Assembly (NCBI RefSeq): GCF_000374485.1
Contig: NZ_KB894492.1
Span: 84,508-148,507, forward strand
From: Algicola sagamiensis DSM 14643
Lineage (GTDB): Bacteria; Pseudomonadota; Gammaproteobacteria; Enterobacterales; Alteromonadaceae
Direction: 5' to 3'
DNA length: 64,000 bases
Part shown: positions 27,235 through 37,800 of the stretch, piece by piece
Position numbering within the stretch: the first letter of the stretch is position 1
Layout: each line of letters begins with the position of its first letter
Position numbers and translations under genes: made by a program
Notes under the pieces: generated by a model
The model's input: only the letters and a program-made list of their open reading frames with translations
Database searches by the model: none
Told to the model about the DNA's origin: nothing

Positions 27235-29139
27235 ATGAAAACTCGATATTCACTTGTCGCTTGTTCCATCATGGGACTTTTAGGAGCTTCTGCTCACGCA
27301 GCAAATATTGTGAAGCTCAACCATGATCAAATGTCGGATCCTCAATCGACGGAATCTATCTCTGCAGCAGCTAATTTAAATGAAGCACTCAACTTGAACC
27401 AAGCACATCAGTTTGTTGAAAAACAAGCAATGACTTTTAACAGCGGTATCACTAAAAAACGTTTCCAACAGTATTATCAAGGCCTAGAAGTTTTTGGGCA
27501 TACAGTCACTGCCGCCCAAAGTGAAATGGGCGTTTTCAATGATTTTGATGGCTCCTTTGTGAATCAGATTGAAAATGATCTTCAATCGATCACACCAAAT
27601 CTGAGCTTAAAGTCAGCATTGCAAGCTGCTGGGATTCAAGCTCAAAAAGCGATTGAAAATGAAGAGCAGCAGCTTTTGATTTTCATTGATAAGGACGCGA
27701 AAGCGCACCTAGCTTACTACTACTCTTTCGTCACACACTCTGATGAAGGCCCCTCGCGTCCGACTTATTATATTGATGCCAACAGCGGCAAGATATTGGA
27801 TACGTGGGATAATATACAATTCAAAATGGCTGGTGGCCCAGGCGGGAATGAAAAAGCTGGCAAGTATGAGTACAACCCTGTGAATACGGATCAGGATTAC
27901 CCAGGGTTTGAAGTCACAGATGACTGTAAGATGGAAAATGAGAACGTGAAAACCATCAACCTAAACCACTCTCGTTCTGGTGGTTCTGTCCATCAGTTTG
28001 ATTGTGGTGATGCCGATGAAGGTTATCCAAGAAATACACATAAAGAAATTAATGGTGCCTATTCGCCGCTGAATGATGCACATTACTATGGCGGTGAAGT
28101 GTTCCGAATGTTTAAGAGTTATATGAATGCGAGTCCTCTGACATTCCAGCTCACACTTCGTGTTCATTATGGGAACAGCTATGAAAATGCATTTTGGGAC
28201 GGAAGCCAAATGACATTTGGTGATGGTGCATCTCGATTTTATCCTTTGGTGAGCCTCGATGTTGTTGCCCATGAGGTGAGTCATGGCTATACCCAGCAAA
28301 ATTCAAACCTGAAATACAGGAATCAACCCGGTGGTATCAACGAGTCATTCTCTGATATCTCAGGTGAAGCTGCCGAATATCATATGCTCGGAACAAACGA
28401 CTTCCTCGTTGGTGGTACCATTTTTAAAGGCGCAGATGGAAAGGCGTTGCGTTATTTTGAAGACCCAACAAAAGACGGTCGTAGTATCGGTCATGCGAGT
28501 GATTATAATGACAGTATGAATGTCCATTATAGCTCCGGTGTATTTAACCGAGCGTTTTATAACCTTGCGACAACCACGTCACAGTCAGGTGAGCAGGACT
28601 GGGATGTGAAAATGGCCTTCATCGCTTTTGCAACAGCCAATAAATTACATTGGGGTGTTGAAACGAAATTTGATGAAGGTGGCTGTGGGGTGAAAAAAGC
28701 AGCTAAATCACTTGGGTATAGCGAAGCGGATGTCGTTGCTGCATTTGAAATTGTTGGTGTAAATGCTTCTTGTGGTGACGATCCGGGTGATCCAGGAGAT
28801 CCGGATCCAGGTCCAAAACTAGAAAATGGTAAGGAGAAAACTGGACTGAAAGGTGAGCGCAGCAGCGAAAGCTTCTATTACATGGATGTGCCCGCAGGTG
28901 CGACGAATCTGAAGTTTGAAATCTATGATGGCTCTGGTGATGCGGATATCTACGTGAAGTTTGGTGATAAGCCAAGCAGAGTCAGCTATGACTGCCGTCC
29001 ATACCGTTGGGGCAATAAAGAGGCATGCTCTATCTCGAATGTGCAGGAAGGACGCTACCATGTCATGGTTCGCGGTTACTACAGTTATCGTGATCTGAAG
29101 TTAAAAGGCTCCTATGAGGATGGGCGTAGCTCAGAGTAA
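27235..29139 (+). CDS. Secreted M4-family metalloprotease (vibriolysin-like) with PPC domain
   Basis: A 634-residue preproprotein. The signal peptide (residues 1-22, ending SAHA) is followed by an FTP/PepSY propeptide (about 23-195), the thermolysin-like catalytic domain (about 200-510) and a C-terminal prepeptidase PPC domain (about 540-625). The zinc site is DVVAHEVSHGYTQQ with the downstream ligand in GGINESFSDISGE; HYSSGVFNRAFY carries the catalytic histidine region. An aspartate/glycine/proline linker (DDPGDPGDPDPGP) joins catalytic and PPC domains. It is very probably exported by Sec and then by type II secretion, and acts outside the cell on protein substrates. Confidence 0.95.
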   Translation: MKTRYSLVACSIMGLLGASAHAANIVKLNHDQMSDPQSTESISAAANLNEALNLNQAHQFVEKQAMTFNSGITKKRFQQYYQGLEVFGHTVTAAQSEMGVFNDFDGSFVNQIENDLQSITPNLSLKSALQAAGIQAQKAIENEEQQLLIFIDKDAKAHLAYYYSFVTHSDEGPSRPTYYIDANSGKILDTWDNIQFKMAGGPGGNEKAGKYEYNPVNTDQDYPGFEVTDDCKMENENVKTINLNHSRSGGSVHQFDCGDADEGYPRNTHKEINGAYSPLNDAHYYGGEVFRMFKSYMNASPLTFQLTLRVHYGNSYENAFWDGSQMTFGDGASRFYPLVSLDVVAHEVSHGYTQQNSNLKYRNQPGGINESFSDISGEAAEYHMLGTNDFLVGGTIFKGADGKALRYFEDPTKDGRSIGHASDYNDSMNVHYSSGVFNRAFYNLATTTSQSGEQDWDVKMAFIAFATANKLHWGVETKFDEGGCGVKKAAKSLGYSEADVVAAFEIVGVNASCGDDPGDPGDPDPGPKLENGKEKTGLKGERSSESFYYMDVPAGATNLKFEIYDGSGDADIYVKFGDKPSRVSYDCRPYRWGNKEACSISNVQEGRYHVMVRGYYSYRDLKLKGSYEDGRSSE

Positions 29140-29172
29140 TTTCATCCAAGAATGATTGATTAATCATTGATG

Positions 29173-29200
29173 AGGCCACTTGTTTGCAGGTGGCCTTTTT
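29173..29200 (+). terminator. Rho-independent terminator of the M4 protease gene
   Basis: Stem AGGCCAC (29173-29179) with GTGGCCT (29190-29196), extendable by further pairs into the loop, followed directly by TTTTT. It lies 34 bases beyond the protease stop. Confidence 0.9.
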
Positions 29201-29300
29201 CAGTTGTGATAGAAAGGAAACAGCCAATGCGCGCCAGTAAAGAACTTTGTTACAATATTGCAGTCTATAGCAAACGAAAATCAAAGTGAGCAAAGGAAGA

Positions 29301-30086
29301 ATGAAGCACATTCTTATAATTCTAATCAGTTTATCTGTTTTAAGTGCCTGCCAATCAACAGCAACTCGTTCTGCATTCCAAGAGGATATACCGTTGGCCT
29401 CACTCAAAGATATTGAGCCTAAGCGTGCGGAATTCCGCGGATTACTCGCGCTGCAAAAAATTCATGCAGCTGAGCAGGCGCAAAATGTCTTGTACAAGGC
29501 GAAGGTCAATATGCAAGAAGCCGGGATCAAAGGCTGGGTGACAGATATTTCACCGACTAAAGGCGCACTGGTTTACTTCATGAAGGGCAGTGGCCGCTCA
29601 CCGACCATCGTATATACCGTGTATATTCCACCAAAAGGTGTGCCTCAAATTCAAAAAACCGATCAAAGTGCGCCAGAAAAGCTCGCTGCTATGTACGATG
29701 CTCGCATGACCGCCATGTGGTCTATTGATGAGCCTTGCACACCAGACTATGAAATAGCTGTCCTGAAAGAGGGAGATAAGCTGATTGCCATTGCGATGGC
29801 GTCCAGCCAGAAAAGAAACCGGATTGTTGCTGGAGGTCATTACCGTTTTACCTATGATTTAAACTCTCGAGACATGATCAGCAAAGAGCGTTTCTCAAAA
29901 GGGTGTTTGTTGCTGGATAAGACGAGATCAACCTATTTATCGCATTACGCAAGTAAGGAACCAGGAGAAGCACATGTCATTTTGAGCTTACGTCATGGGC
30001 CACTCTTCGTAAAATCAGGTACAGGTTTTTGGGAAATTAGAAAAGGTAAGATCCAAAAAAGAGCATCAATTGAAACAACGAAATAA
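29301..30086 (+). CDS. Lipoprotein of unknown function
   Basis: A 261-residue protein with a lipoprotein signal peptide (MKHILIILISLSVLSAC, lipobox LSAC). ATG 29301 has AAAGGA five bases upstream. The mature part has beta-rich segments such as GIKGWVTDISPTKGALVYFM and SPTIVYTVYIPPKGVPQIQ and two further cysteines (EPCTP and SKGCLLL). No family was recognised. It is a single transcription unit behind the protease terminator, probably located in the periplasm or outer membrane. Confidence 0.7.
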   Translation: MKHILIILISLSVLSACQSTATRSAFQEDIPLASLKDIEPKRAEFRGLLALQKIHAAEQAQNVLYKAKVNMQEAGIKGWVTDISPTKGALVYFMKGSGRSPTIVYTVYIPPKGVPQIQKTDQSAPEKLAAMYDARMTAMWSIDEPCTPDYEIAVLKEGDKLIAIAMASSQKRNRIVAGGHYRFTYDLNSRDMISKERFSKGCLLLDKTRSTYLSHYASKEPGEAHVILSLRHGPLFVKSGTGFWEIRKGKIQKRASIETTK

Positions 30087-30417
30087 GCTCAAAAATACGA
30101 GTGAACGAATATTAATGATTTAGTTGTATTCTGATGGTTACATTTGAAAGCGACTGAAATGATAGTACCGAATCATCGGGAGTCTGTTCATCGGATCATT
30201 CCGCAACGAATGTGTTGACTTTATGATTTACTTATTCCAATAAATCAATGTATTGGACGGTATGAAAAATCTCGTTACAAATTGACAAATATGTTCAACA
30301 ATTAATTTGTTAATGTTCATCATGAGTTCAGTTCTAACGGCGTAAAATCTGGAACTTTATGGTTATCAAACCAATTATCATTTACCGAAGCTAACAGAGA
30401 GATATTAGGAAGCAATC
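30087..30417. other. Gene-free region upstream of the RND operon
   Basis: 331 AT-rich bases with no credible gene. TTGACA at about 30281 and a dyad-like stretch around CAACAATTAATTTGTTAATG (30297-30316) could form part of a promoter/operator for the efflux operon. AGGA lies six bases before the adaptor ATG. No local regulator gene is adjacent. Confidence 0.35.
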
Positions 30418-31608
30418 ATGTCAGGAAGAAAACGTCAGATTTTTCTACCAATCATTATTATTATCTTGGGGGCAGGAGGGGCTTTTTTCCTGTCAAACTT
30501 AAAAAAGCCGCCCGAGAAAAAGGATGAGAAAACAGAAGTTCCTGTTGTGAATGTTCAAACAGTGCAATTAAAACCTGTTCAACTTCAAGTTGGTTCTTAC
30601 GGGGTTGTTGAACCAAAGTATGAGACAAGTATTGTTCCACAAGTTTCTGGTGAGGTTTCTTACCTTTCTAAAAAGTTTGTTATTGGCGGGTTTGTTCAAA
30701 AGGGAGAACTACTGGCACAAATTGATAGCAGTGACTACGAAGCAGCACTGTTATTGGCGGAGGCAAATCTTGCGGACGCACAGGCATCTCTTGAGAATGA
30801 AATCGCACAAGCCAAAGTTGCAAAACAGCAATGGTCTGAATTATCAAATTCTCCAACTCAGCTTGCTTTACGCAAACCTCAGCTTGCAAAAGCAAAAGCG
30901 CGTGTCAAAGCTATGGGTGCTGAAGTACAAAAAGCACAAAGAAGCTTAGAAAGAACAAGAATTGTTGCGCCTTATAATGCCATTATCGTTGAGCGTGGTG
31001 TTGGTCTAGGAGGTTTTGTTAGCAGTGGTGGTAAGCCCATTGCTGTATTACAAAATACTGAAGTTGCAAAAGTGAGATTACCTGTCGCCAATAGTAAACT
31101 TCAATACTTACATAGAGATGGTGAGTTTGCATTAGTCGAGTTGACAGCGGATAGGGCCGGTCAGCCGCATACGTGGCCAGCGAAAATCATGCGGACAGAA
31201 GGTGTAGTTGATAAGAAAAATCGAATGACATACCTTGTCGCGGAAATTACAGATCCATATGGATTAAGCACTGAAAAAGCACCGCTGAAATATGGCACTT
31301 ATGTGACAGCGAGTATCTCTGGCATCAGCGTGCAAAATGCAATTCGAATTCCTCGGAAGCTAGTAGAAAATCAGAACGTAGCGGTTTTAGACTCACAGGA
31401 AAAGCTCACATTAAAAACAGTCACAGTCCTTCGCTATGAGGACAAAGATGCCATTATTTCATCTGGTTTACATCAAGGAGATAGAATCATTGTTTCTGCT
31501 TTGGCAAATCGAGCTGAAGGTGAGCAATTATCGCTTATGAAAGTGAAGCCGAAGAAATCTCCAAATATTGATAAAAGCGACACACAACTCGCATTACAAG
31601 GAGAGTAG
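30418..31608 (+). CDS. RND efflux periplasmic adaptor (HlyD/MFP family)
   Basis: A 396-residue membrane-fusion protein. One N-terminal membrane anchor (IFLPIIIIILGAGGAFFLSNL, about residues 8-28) is followed by a lipoyl/biotinyl-like half (VPQVSGEVSYLSKKFVIGGFVQKGELLAQID), an alpha-helical hairpin (about 105-175), the second lipoyl half (RTRIVAPYNAIIVERGVG), a beta-barrel and a membrane-proximal domain. It would link the downstream RND permease to an outer-membrane channel. No TolC-like gene is in the window. The permease begins three bases after its stop. Confidence 0.92.
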   Translation: MSGRKRQIFLPIIIIILGAGGAFFLSNLKKPPEKKDEKTEVPVVNVQTVQLKPVQLQVGSYGVVEPKYETSIVPQVSGEVSYLSKKFVIGGFVQKGELLAQIDSSDYEAALLLAEANLADAQASLENEIAQAKVAKQQWSELSNSPTQLALRKPQLAKAKARVKAMGAEVQKAQRSLERTRIVAPYNAIIVERGVGLGGFVSSGGKPIAVLQNTEVAKVRLPVANSKLQYLHRDGEFALVELTADRAGQPHTWPAKIMRTEGVVDKKNRMTYLVAEITDPYGLSTEKAPLKYGTYVTASISGISVQNAIRIPRKLVENQNVAVLDSQEKLTLKTVTVLRYEDKDAIISSGLHQGDRIIVSALANRAEGEQLSLMKVKPKKSPNIDKSDTQLALQGE

Positions 31609-31611
31609 TCC

Positions 31612-34600
31612 ATGCAGTCGTCTCAAAAAGGGGTGATCGCATGGTTTGCCCACAATCCTATTGCTGCGAATTTACTCATGTTGTTTATTATCGTGGCAGG
31701 CCTATTTAGTGCATTGAGTATTCAAAAACGCCTCCTACCACCTTTTGAATTAAAAATGGTATCTATTTCAGCAAATTATCCAGGGGCAGCGTCTAAAGAA
31801 GTTGAAGAAGGTATTGCGAAGCCAATCGAGAATGCCTTAGAAAATGTCAAAGGGATCAAAAACATCAGAACGACTTCAAGTCGTGGTTCTCTTTCAGCAA
31901 CTGTTGAGCTTGAGCACAATCAGGACTTGGTTGAAATGACGAATGAAATCAAGGCGAAAGTTGATGCAATTACCAACTTCCCCAAAGGGATGGAAAAACC
32001 AACAGTCACGCGTGTTGAGTTTCATGAAATGGTGATGATGCTGACGGTTTCTGGAGATGTAGACTTTAAGCTACTGAAAGATACAGGCAAACAAGTATCT
32101 GATGACATCCGCCAAATGACAGGTGCAAGTGTCCAGTTTTGGGGGGGGCCTGCTTACGAAATTTCTATCGAAATAGATAAAGAAAAATTACGAGAATACA
32201 ACTTATCCTTATCTGATATAGCTGACAAAATTCGTCGATTTTCTACAAATACTTCAGCGGGGTCCATCAAGACAGATAATGGTTATGTCAATGTAAGAAT
32301 GGAGAACATGGCAAAAGAAGGTGCCGATTACGGTGCTTTGCCTGTATTAACTGCAGAAGATGGGAGTCAAATCCAGCTCAAAGATATTGCATCTATTTCG
32401 GATGGCTTTGAAGAACATTTACATTTCTTTAATTATGATAATCATAATAGTGTAGGTATGGCTGTCCGCGCTTACAATGATCAAAACTCAGTCACTATTG
32501 CGGATCAGGTAAAAAAATATTTAGCCGAAAATGAAGATAAATTACCAGATGGTATTTCAATATCACCTGTTGTTGATACGACTTTTTATCTTCAAGGACG
32601 GCTTGATCTCATGCTTGAGAATATGGTGAGTGGTGCGTTACTTGTGTTTGTTATCCTCTCTTTATTCTTGAGAGTACGGCTTGCTTTTTGGGTCATCATG
32701 GGACTTCCGATTAGTTTTCTAGGAACCATGATGCTGTTACCAACAGAATGGGTCAGTATTTCTTTAAATATGCTGAGCTTGTTTGGTTTCATTCTCGTGC
32801 TGGGTATTGTTGTCGATGATGCGATTGTTATCGGTGAGAGCGCCGCATCAGAAATAGAGAAACATGGGCAAGGTGTCGATCGAGTGATCCAGGGTGTCAA
32901 AAGGGTTGCTGTACCGACCATTTTTGGGGTTTTAACAACCGTCGTTGCATTTTTACCCATGATGTTTTCGGATGGCCAAATGAGTGCATTTGGAAAGTCA
33001 GTGGCATCTGTTGTTGTCTTATGTTTGCTGTTCTCTTTGGTTGAATCAAAATTTATTCTTCCTGCCCATTTAGCGCACATGAAAGTCAGGCCTGAAAACC
33101 CGCAGAATTTTCTATTTAAGATCCGAACCTTTATTGATAATGGCTTGAAGCAATTTATTGCGAATATCTATCAGCCATTTTTGGAAAGATTAATCTATGC
33201 ACGTTATTCTGTCATGGCATCATTTGTGGTTATTTTAATGTGTGCAGCAGGGATTTTCTTAGGGGATACAATGCGTTTTGTGGGTATGCCTAAGATACCA
33301 GAAGATTTCCCAAATATCGTTGTCACGATGCAAGAAAAATCCTCTGAAGAAGATACGATTAAAGCAATTAAACGGGTTGAGAAAGCGATTGAACAGGTGG
33401 ATATAGGTCTTCAAAAAGAATTTGGGGATGGTGTGATCGCATCGAAAATGACCTATTTGCAAGGCAGGACAAGTGCACAAATCACTGTAAAATTAAAGCC
33501 ACATGATACCTATCCAATCGATGTCTTTGCAGTAACGTCAAGATGGAGAGATGCATTTCCTAGCATCCCCGGCGTCAAATCTATCGAGGTGCATGACACG
33601 ATGTTTGGTGGTAATGGCCAAGGTGGAAGTGACTTGTACTTTATGCTTATGAGTGATAACGAGCAGCAGCTCATGGATGCGACGAATGTCTTTAAGAAAC
33701 AGCTTGCTTCATATAAAGGAATTGGAGATATCAAAGACAGTTTAACTTCGGCTGCAGACGAAGTGATGGTTGAGTTAAAGCCATTAGCAGAGAGTATGGG
33801 AATGACCAATGAAAGTATTGCTGCACAAATGGGTGGTAGCTTTTATGGTATCGAAGTGCAACGCATCTTGAGAGCGGGTGATGAGATCAAAGTGATGCTT
33901 CGCTATCCAAAGTCACAGCGAGAGTCGCTCAGTCAAATCGACGACATTGTGATTAACACCCCATCCTCTGGATTAGTGCCTCTTTCTGATCTTGTTGAGC
34001 TACATTCTCAGTCTGGTATTGGGTCCATTCATCGTGAACAAAACCATCGCATTGTATCTATTCAAGCCTCAATAGATAAAACCCAGGCTGATGCGTTTAA
34101 GCTAATCGATGAAGTTCAAACGGATTATATACCTCAACTACTGGCGCAATTTCCGGAAGTCAAAACATCACTCAAAGGGAAAATACAAGATGAGCAAAAG
34201 GAGCTCATGAAAACATTAAAGCAACTCCTGATGGTGATTTTGATGATCTATGCACTTTTAGCAATCCCGTTAAAGTCATATTCACAGCCATTTATTGTTA
34301 TGTCCGCGATACCTTTTGGTGTTGTTGGTGCCATGATGGGGCATTTATTCTTAGGGATGGATATGAGCCTATTCTCATTGTTTGGCGTTGTTGCTGCTGT
34401 GGGGGTTGTTGTCAATGACTCTTTGGTATTGGTTGATTATGTGAATCAATCATTGAAAGAAGGCAAAACGATGAAATTTGCAGTGATCGAAGCTGGTGGA
34501 GCGAGATTTAGAGCGATTATTTTGACATCGTTGACGACTTTCTTAGGTTTAGTACCAATTATTTTTGAGACGAGTGTGCAAGCACAGATGGTCATTCCTA

Positions 34601-34749
34601 TGGCTGTTTCTCTTGCATTTGGTATCTTGTTTTCAACTTTTGTGACATTGATACTCATACCCTGTTTATACATGATATTGGCAGACATAAAGGGACTTTT
34701 TGCTAGAAAGGAACGACATGAAGGGACAGGGCAAGTCCTCAATGTTTAA
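31612..34749 (+). CDS. RND multidrug efflux permease 1
   Basis: A 1045-residue HAE1/AcrB-type permease. It begins GVIAWFAHNPIAANLLMLFIIVAGL (TM1), followed by a large periplasmic loop with porter subdomains (ISANYPGAASKEVEEGIAKP), a TM cluster with GFILVLGIVVDDAIVIGES (TM4, proton-relay DD pair near residues 404-405), a second periplasmic loop and a final TM bundle (VVAAVGVVVNDSLVLVDYV near 930). The pump uses proton motive force; drug range is unknown. It forms an operon with the adaptor. The region appears more AT-rich than the second permease. Confidence 0.93.
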   Translation: MQSSQKGVIAWFAHNPIAANLLMLFIIVAGLFSALSIQKRLLPPFELKMVSISANYPGAASKEVEEGIAKPIENALENVKGIKNIRTTSSRGSLSATVELEHNQDLVEMTNEIKAKVDAITNFPKGMEKPTVTRVEFHEMVMMLTVSGDVDFKLLKDTGKQVSDDIRQMTGASVQFWGGPAYEISIEIDKEKLREYNLSLSDIADKIRRFSTNTSAGSIKTDNGYVNVRMENMAKEGADYGALPVLTAEDGSQIQLKDIASISDGFEEHLHFFNYDNHNSVGMAVRAYNDQNSVTIADQVKKYLAENEDKLPDGISISPVVDTTFYLQGRLDLMLENMVSGALLVFVILSLFLRVRLAFWVIMGLPISFLGTMMLLPTEWVSISLNMLSLFGFILVLGIVVDDAIVIGESAASEIEKHGQGVDRVIQGVKRVAVPTIFGVLTTVVAFLPMMFSDGQMSAFGKSVASVVVLCLLFSLVESKFILPAHLAHMKVRPENPQNFLFKIRTFIDNGLKQFIANIYQPFLERLIYARYSVMASFVVILMCAAGIFLGDTMRFVGMPKIPEDFPNIVVTMQEKSSEEDTIKAIKRVEKAIEQVDIGLQKEFGDGVIASKMTYLQGRTSAQITVKLKPHDTYPIDVFAVTSRWRDAFPSIPGVKSIEVHDTMFGGNGQGGSDLYFMLMSDNEQQLMDATNVFKKQLASYKGIGDIKDSLTSAADEVMVELKPLAESMGMTNESIAAQMGGSFYGIEVQRILRAGDEIKVMLRYPKSQRESLSQIDDIVINTPSSGLVPLSDLVELHSQSGIGSIHREQNHRIVSIQASIDKTQADAFKLIDEVQTDYIPQLLAQFPEVKTSLKGKIQDEQKELMKTLKQLLMVILMIYALLAIPLKSYSQPFIVMSAIPFGVVGAMMGHLFLGMDMSLFSLFGVVAAVGVVVNDSLVLVDYVNQSLKEGKTMKFAVIEAGGARFRAIILTSLTTFLGLVPIIFETSVQAQMVIPMAVSLAFGILFSTFVTLILIPCLYMILADIKGLFARKERHEGTGQVLNV

Positions 34750-34761
34750 GTTAAATTTCAG

Positions 34762-34790
34762 AAAGGGCGCGTTAAGCGCCCTTTTCTTTA
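34762..34790 (+). terminator. Intrinsic terminator between the two RND permeases
   Basis: Perfect 9-base stem AAAGGGCGC/GCGCCCTTT with loop GTTAA followed by TTTTCTTT. It lies 12 bases after the first permease stop and ends the adaptor-permease 1 transcript, leaving permease 2 dependent on readthrough or its own promoter. Confidence 0.92.
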
Positions 34791-34841
34791 TGTTTGTTTT
34801 GGATTAATTTTATTTGTCTAATTCACTCTGAGGAAGCCTTG

Positions 34842-37800
34842 ATGCAAGATACATCGAAAGGAATCATCGCCTGGTTTGCACGTAATCCTGTCGCAGCGAA
34901 CTTATTGATGATATTTATTATCGTCTCTGGTCTTGCAACCTCCTTCACAATTCAAAAAAGGTCGTTTCCGCCCGCAACGGAAAAGAAGATTGAAATTGAG
35001 GTAAATTATCCGGGGGCTTCACCACAAGAGATCGAAGAAGGAATTATCAAGAAGTTTGAAAGTGCTTTGGAGAGTGTCAAAGGCTTGGAACGTGTGGTGG
35101 CTTTTACGCGTCGTGGTTGGGTGTGGTTCAACATTACTGTGGAGCAAGACCAAGATCTTACGGAAGTAACGAATGAAGTGAAAGCACAAATTGATGCGAT
35201 TTCAAACCTGCCTGATGGGATGGAAAAGCCTGAAATTACTCAAATTAAGCATATGGAAGATGTCATCGATATTGCTGTGCATGGAAATGCCGATTTTCGT
35301 ACGTTGAAGAAAACAGGCCAAAAAATTGTTGATGATTTGAGGCAATTAACTGGAGCGCCTATTTCCTACTGGAGTGGGCCGGATTATGAGATAAGTATTG
35401 AGATCCAAAAGGATAAGCTTCGTGAGTATGGTTTAACCTTCTCCCAAGTTGCACAAGCGATTCGAAACTTTTCAACGAATGCATCCGCGGGAAATGTGAA
35501 AACTGACAATGGTTATGTCAATGTTCGCATAGAAAACTTAGCCATGGATCAGCAGACCTTTGAGATGATCCCGGCTCTTAGCCGAGAAGATGGGAGTCAG
35601 ATCCTGCTCAGTGATGTTGCGACCGTTGTGGATGGCTTCGAAGACTGGAAGCATTTTGTTCGGTTTGATGGAGAAAATGCGGTCAGCATTTCTGTCAATG
35701 GTTATGAAGATCAAGATTCTGTCAAAATCGCTGATCAGGTAAAGCAATACCTTGAAACGCATCAGCATGAACTGCCTGAAGGGGTAAAAGCCACACAATG
35801 GTTAGATATCACGTATTACCTCAAAGGTCGTCTGGATATGATGATGGAGAACCTGCTTTCTGGTGCGGTTCTGGTTTTTCTTATCTTGGCTCTCTTTCTT
35901 CGTGTGCGACTTGCCTTTTGGGTGATGATGGGACTTCCGATTTGCTTTTTCGGGACACTCATGTTGATGCCAACCAGTTGGATCAGTGTGACGGTGAATC
36001 TCACCAGCTTATTTGGTTTTATTTTGGTGCTTGGGATCGTCGTTGATGATGCTATTGTGATTGGGGAAAGTGCAGCATCAGAAATCGAAAAGTCAGGTTA
36101 CGGTACACAACCAGTGATCAGAGGGGTGAAGCGGGTTGCTGTACCGACCGTATTTGGGATATTAACGACTGTTGTGGCTTTTTTCCCGATGCTTTTTGGG
36201 GATGGCCCTGACTCTAGCATGCAATATTCGATTTCTGTGGTCGTTGTCCTCTGCCTATTGTTTTCATTGGTTGAGTCTAAGCTGATCCTTCCTGCACATT
36301 TGGCACAAATGAAAGCACGTAAAGAGGACCCCAATCATCCGCTTGTTCGTATGCGCAGTAAATTTGATCAACATTTAAAAAACTTGATCCAAAAACGCTA
36401 TCAGCCTTTTTTAGCCCTTGCAATTGAGTATCGATATGCTGTTTTCTCATTTTTTGGGGTGATGATCATGCTATGTATGGCCTTATATTTTGGTGGCTTA
36501 TTGCGATTTGTTGGCATGCCGAAGATTCCACATGACTTTCCAAGCATCGTGCTGAGCATGAAGGAGGAGGCAACCGATGAAGCAACAATAGACGCCATTC
36601 TTGCAATAGAAAATGTGATCCTCAAGGTTGAAAAAGATCTGGTTGAGGAGTTTGGCTATAGTCCAATCAAGTCTTATTTCTATTATAAACGTGGGCGCAA
36701 TGGTGCAAAATTTAGGATCCAACTCAATAACATCAATACATACCCCATTGATACCTTTGTCATCGCGAGCCGGTGGCGGGATGAGATGCCAGTAATCCCG
36801 GGTATGCAGTCGATTCAAGTGATTGATAGCGTGATGGGGGGAGAGGGAAGACGAAAAGATATTGGATTCCGGCTTGTGAGTGATAATGAGTTGCAGCTTG
36901 CCCAGGCAACGGTGCTCTTAAAGCAAGCACTTGGTGAATATCAGGGGGTTGGTGATTTGGAAGACAGTCTTAGTCGCAATACACAAGAAGTGCAAATTGA
37001 TTTAAAGCCTTTTGCGAATAGTGTTGGACTCACAGAGCGAGACATTGCGCGACAAATGAGTGCCAGTTTTTATGGGATGGAAGCACAGCGGATATTACGT
37101 GACGGAGAGGAAGTTAAAGTCATGCTTCGCTATCCAAAGCAGGAGCGTGATGCCATCAGCAAGCTGGATGATATGGTGATCCGAGTACCTAATGGCGAGC
37201 AAGTCCCACTCTCCGAGCTAGCTGAGCTGACGCTAAAACCGGGTATCGGTCGGATCCGTCGAGAAGCCGGCAAGCGAACCGTTTATATTTCTGCATCTGT
37301 GGATAAAACGCAGCAGGAACCATTTAAACTCGCTCAGGATATTCGCTCTCAGGTGATCCCGAAACTGCTCAAGCAGTTTCCTGATGTTGCAACAAAAGTA
37401 GATGGAAAATTGAAAGACGAACAGGAAGAGTTGCTGCGTAGCCTGCGTAATATGTTGATGGTCTTTCTCGCTATTTATGCGTTACTTGCCATCCCATTGA
37501 AGTCGTATAGTCAACCGTTGATCGTGATGTCTGCGATTCCGTTTGGTGTTGTAGGTGCAATCTTGGGACACCTAATTCTTGGGATGGATCTGAGTATGTT
37601 CTCGATTTTTGGGATCATCGCTGCGATTGGCGTTGTTGTGAATGATTCCTTGGTATTGGTGGATTATGTGAATCAACGTCGTGCAGAAGGACTTGCGATC
37701 CGTGATGCTGTGATTGAAGCGGGCGGCGCCCGATTCAGGGCAATTATATTGACATCTTTGACAACGTTTATCGGATTAGCCCCTATCATGATGGAAACAA

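Noticed and set aside
26949-27272. Reverse-strand open frame of 107 codons upstream of the M4 protease
   Set aside because: It overlaps the protease start and leader, has no ribosome-binding site, and shows no family-like sequence.
32592-33080. 162-codon reverse-strand open frame inside RND permease 1
   Set aside because: It is antisense to conserved transmembrane segments of the permease; it is explained by codon composition of that gene.
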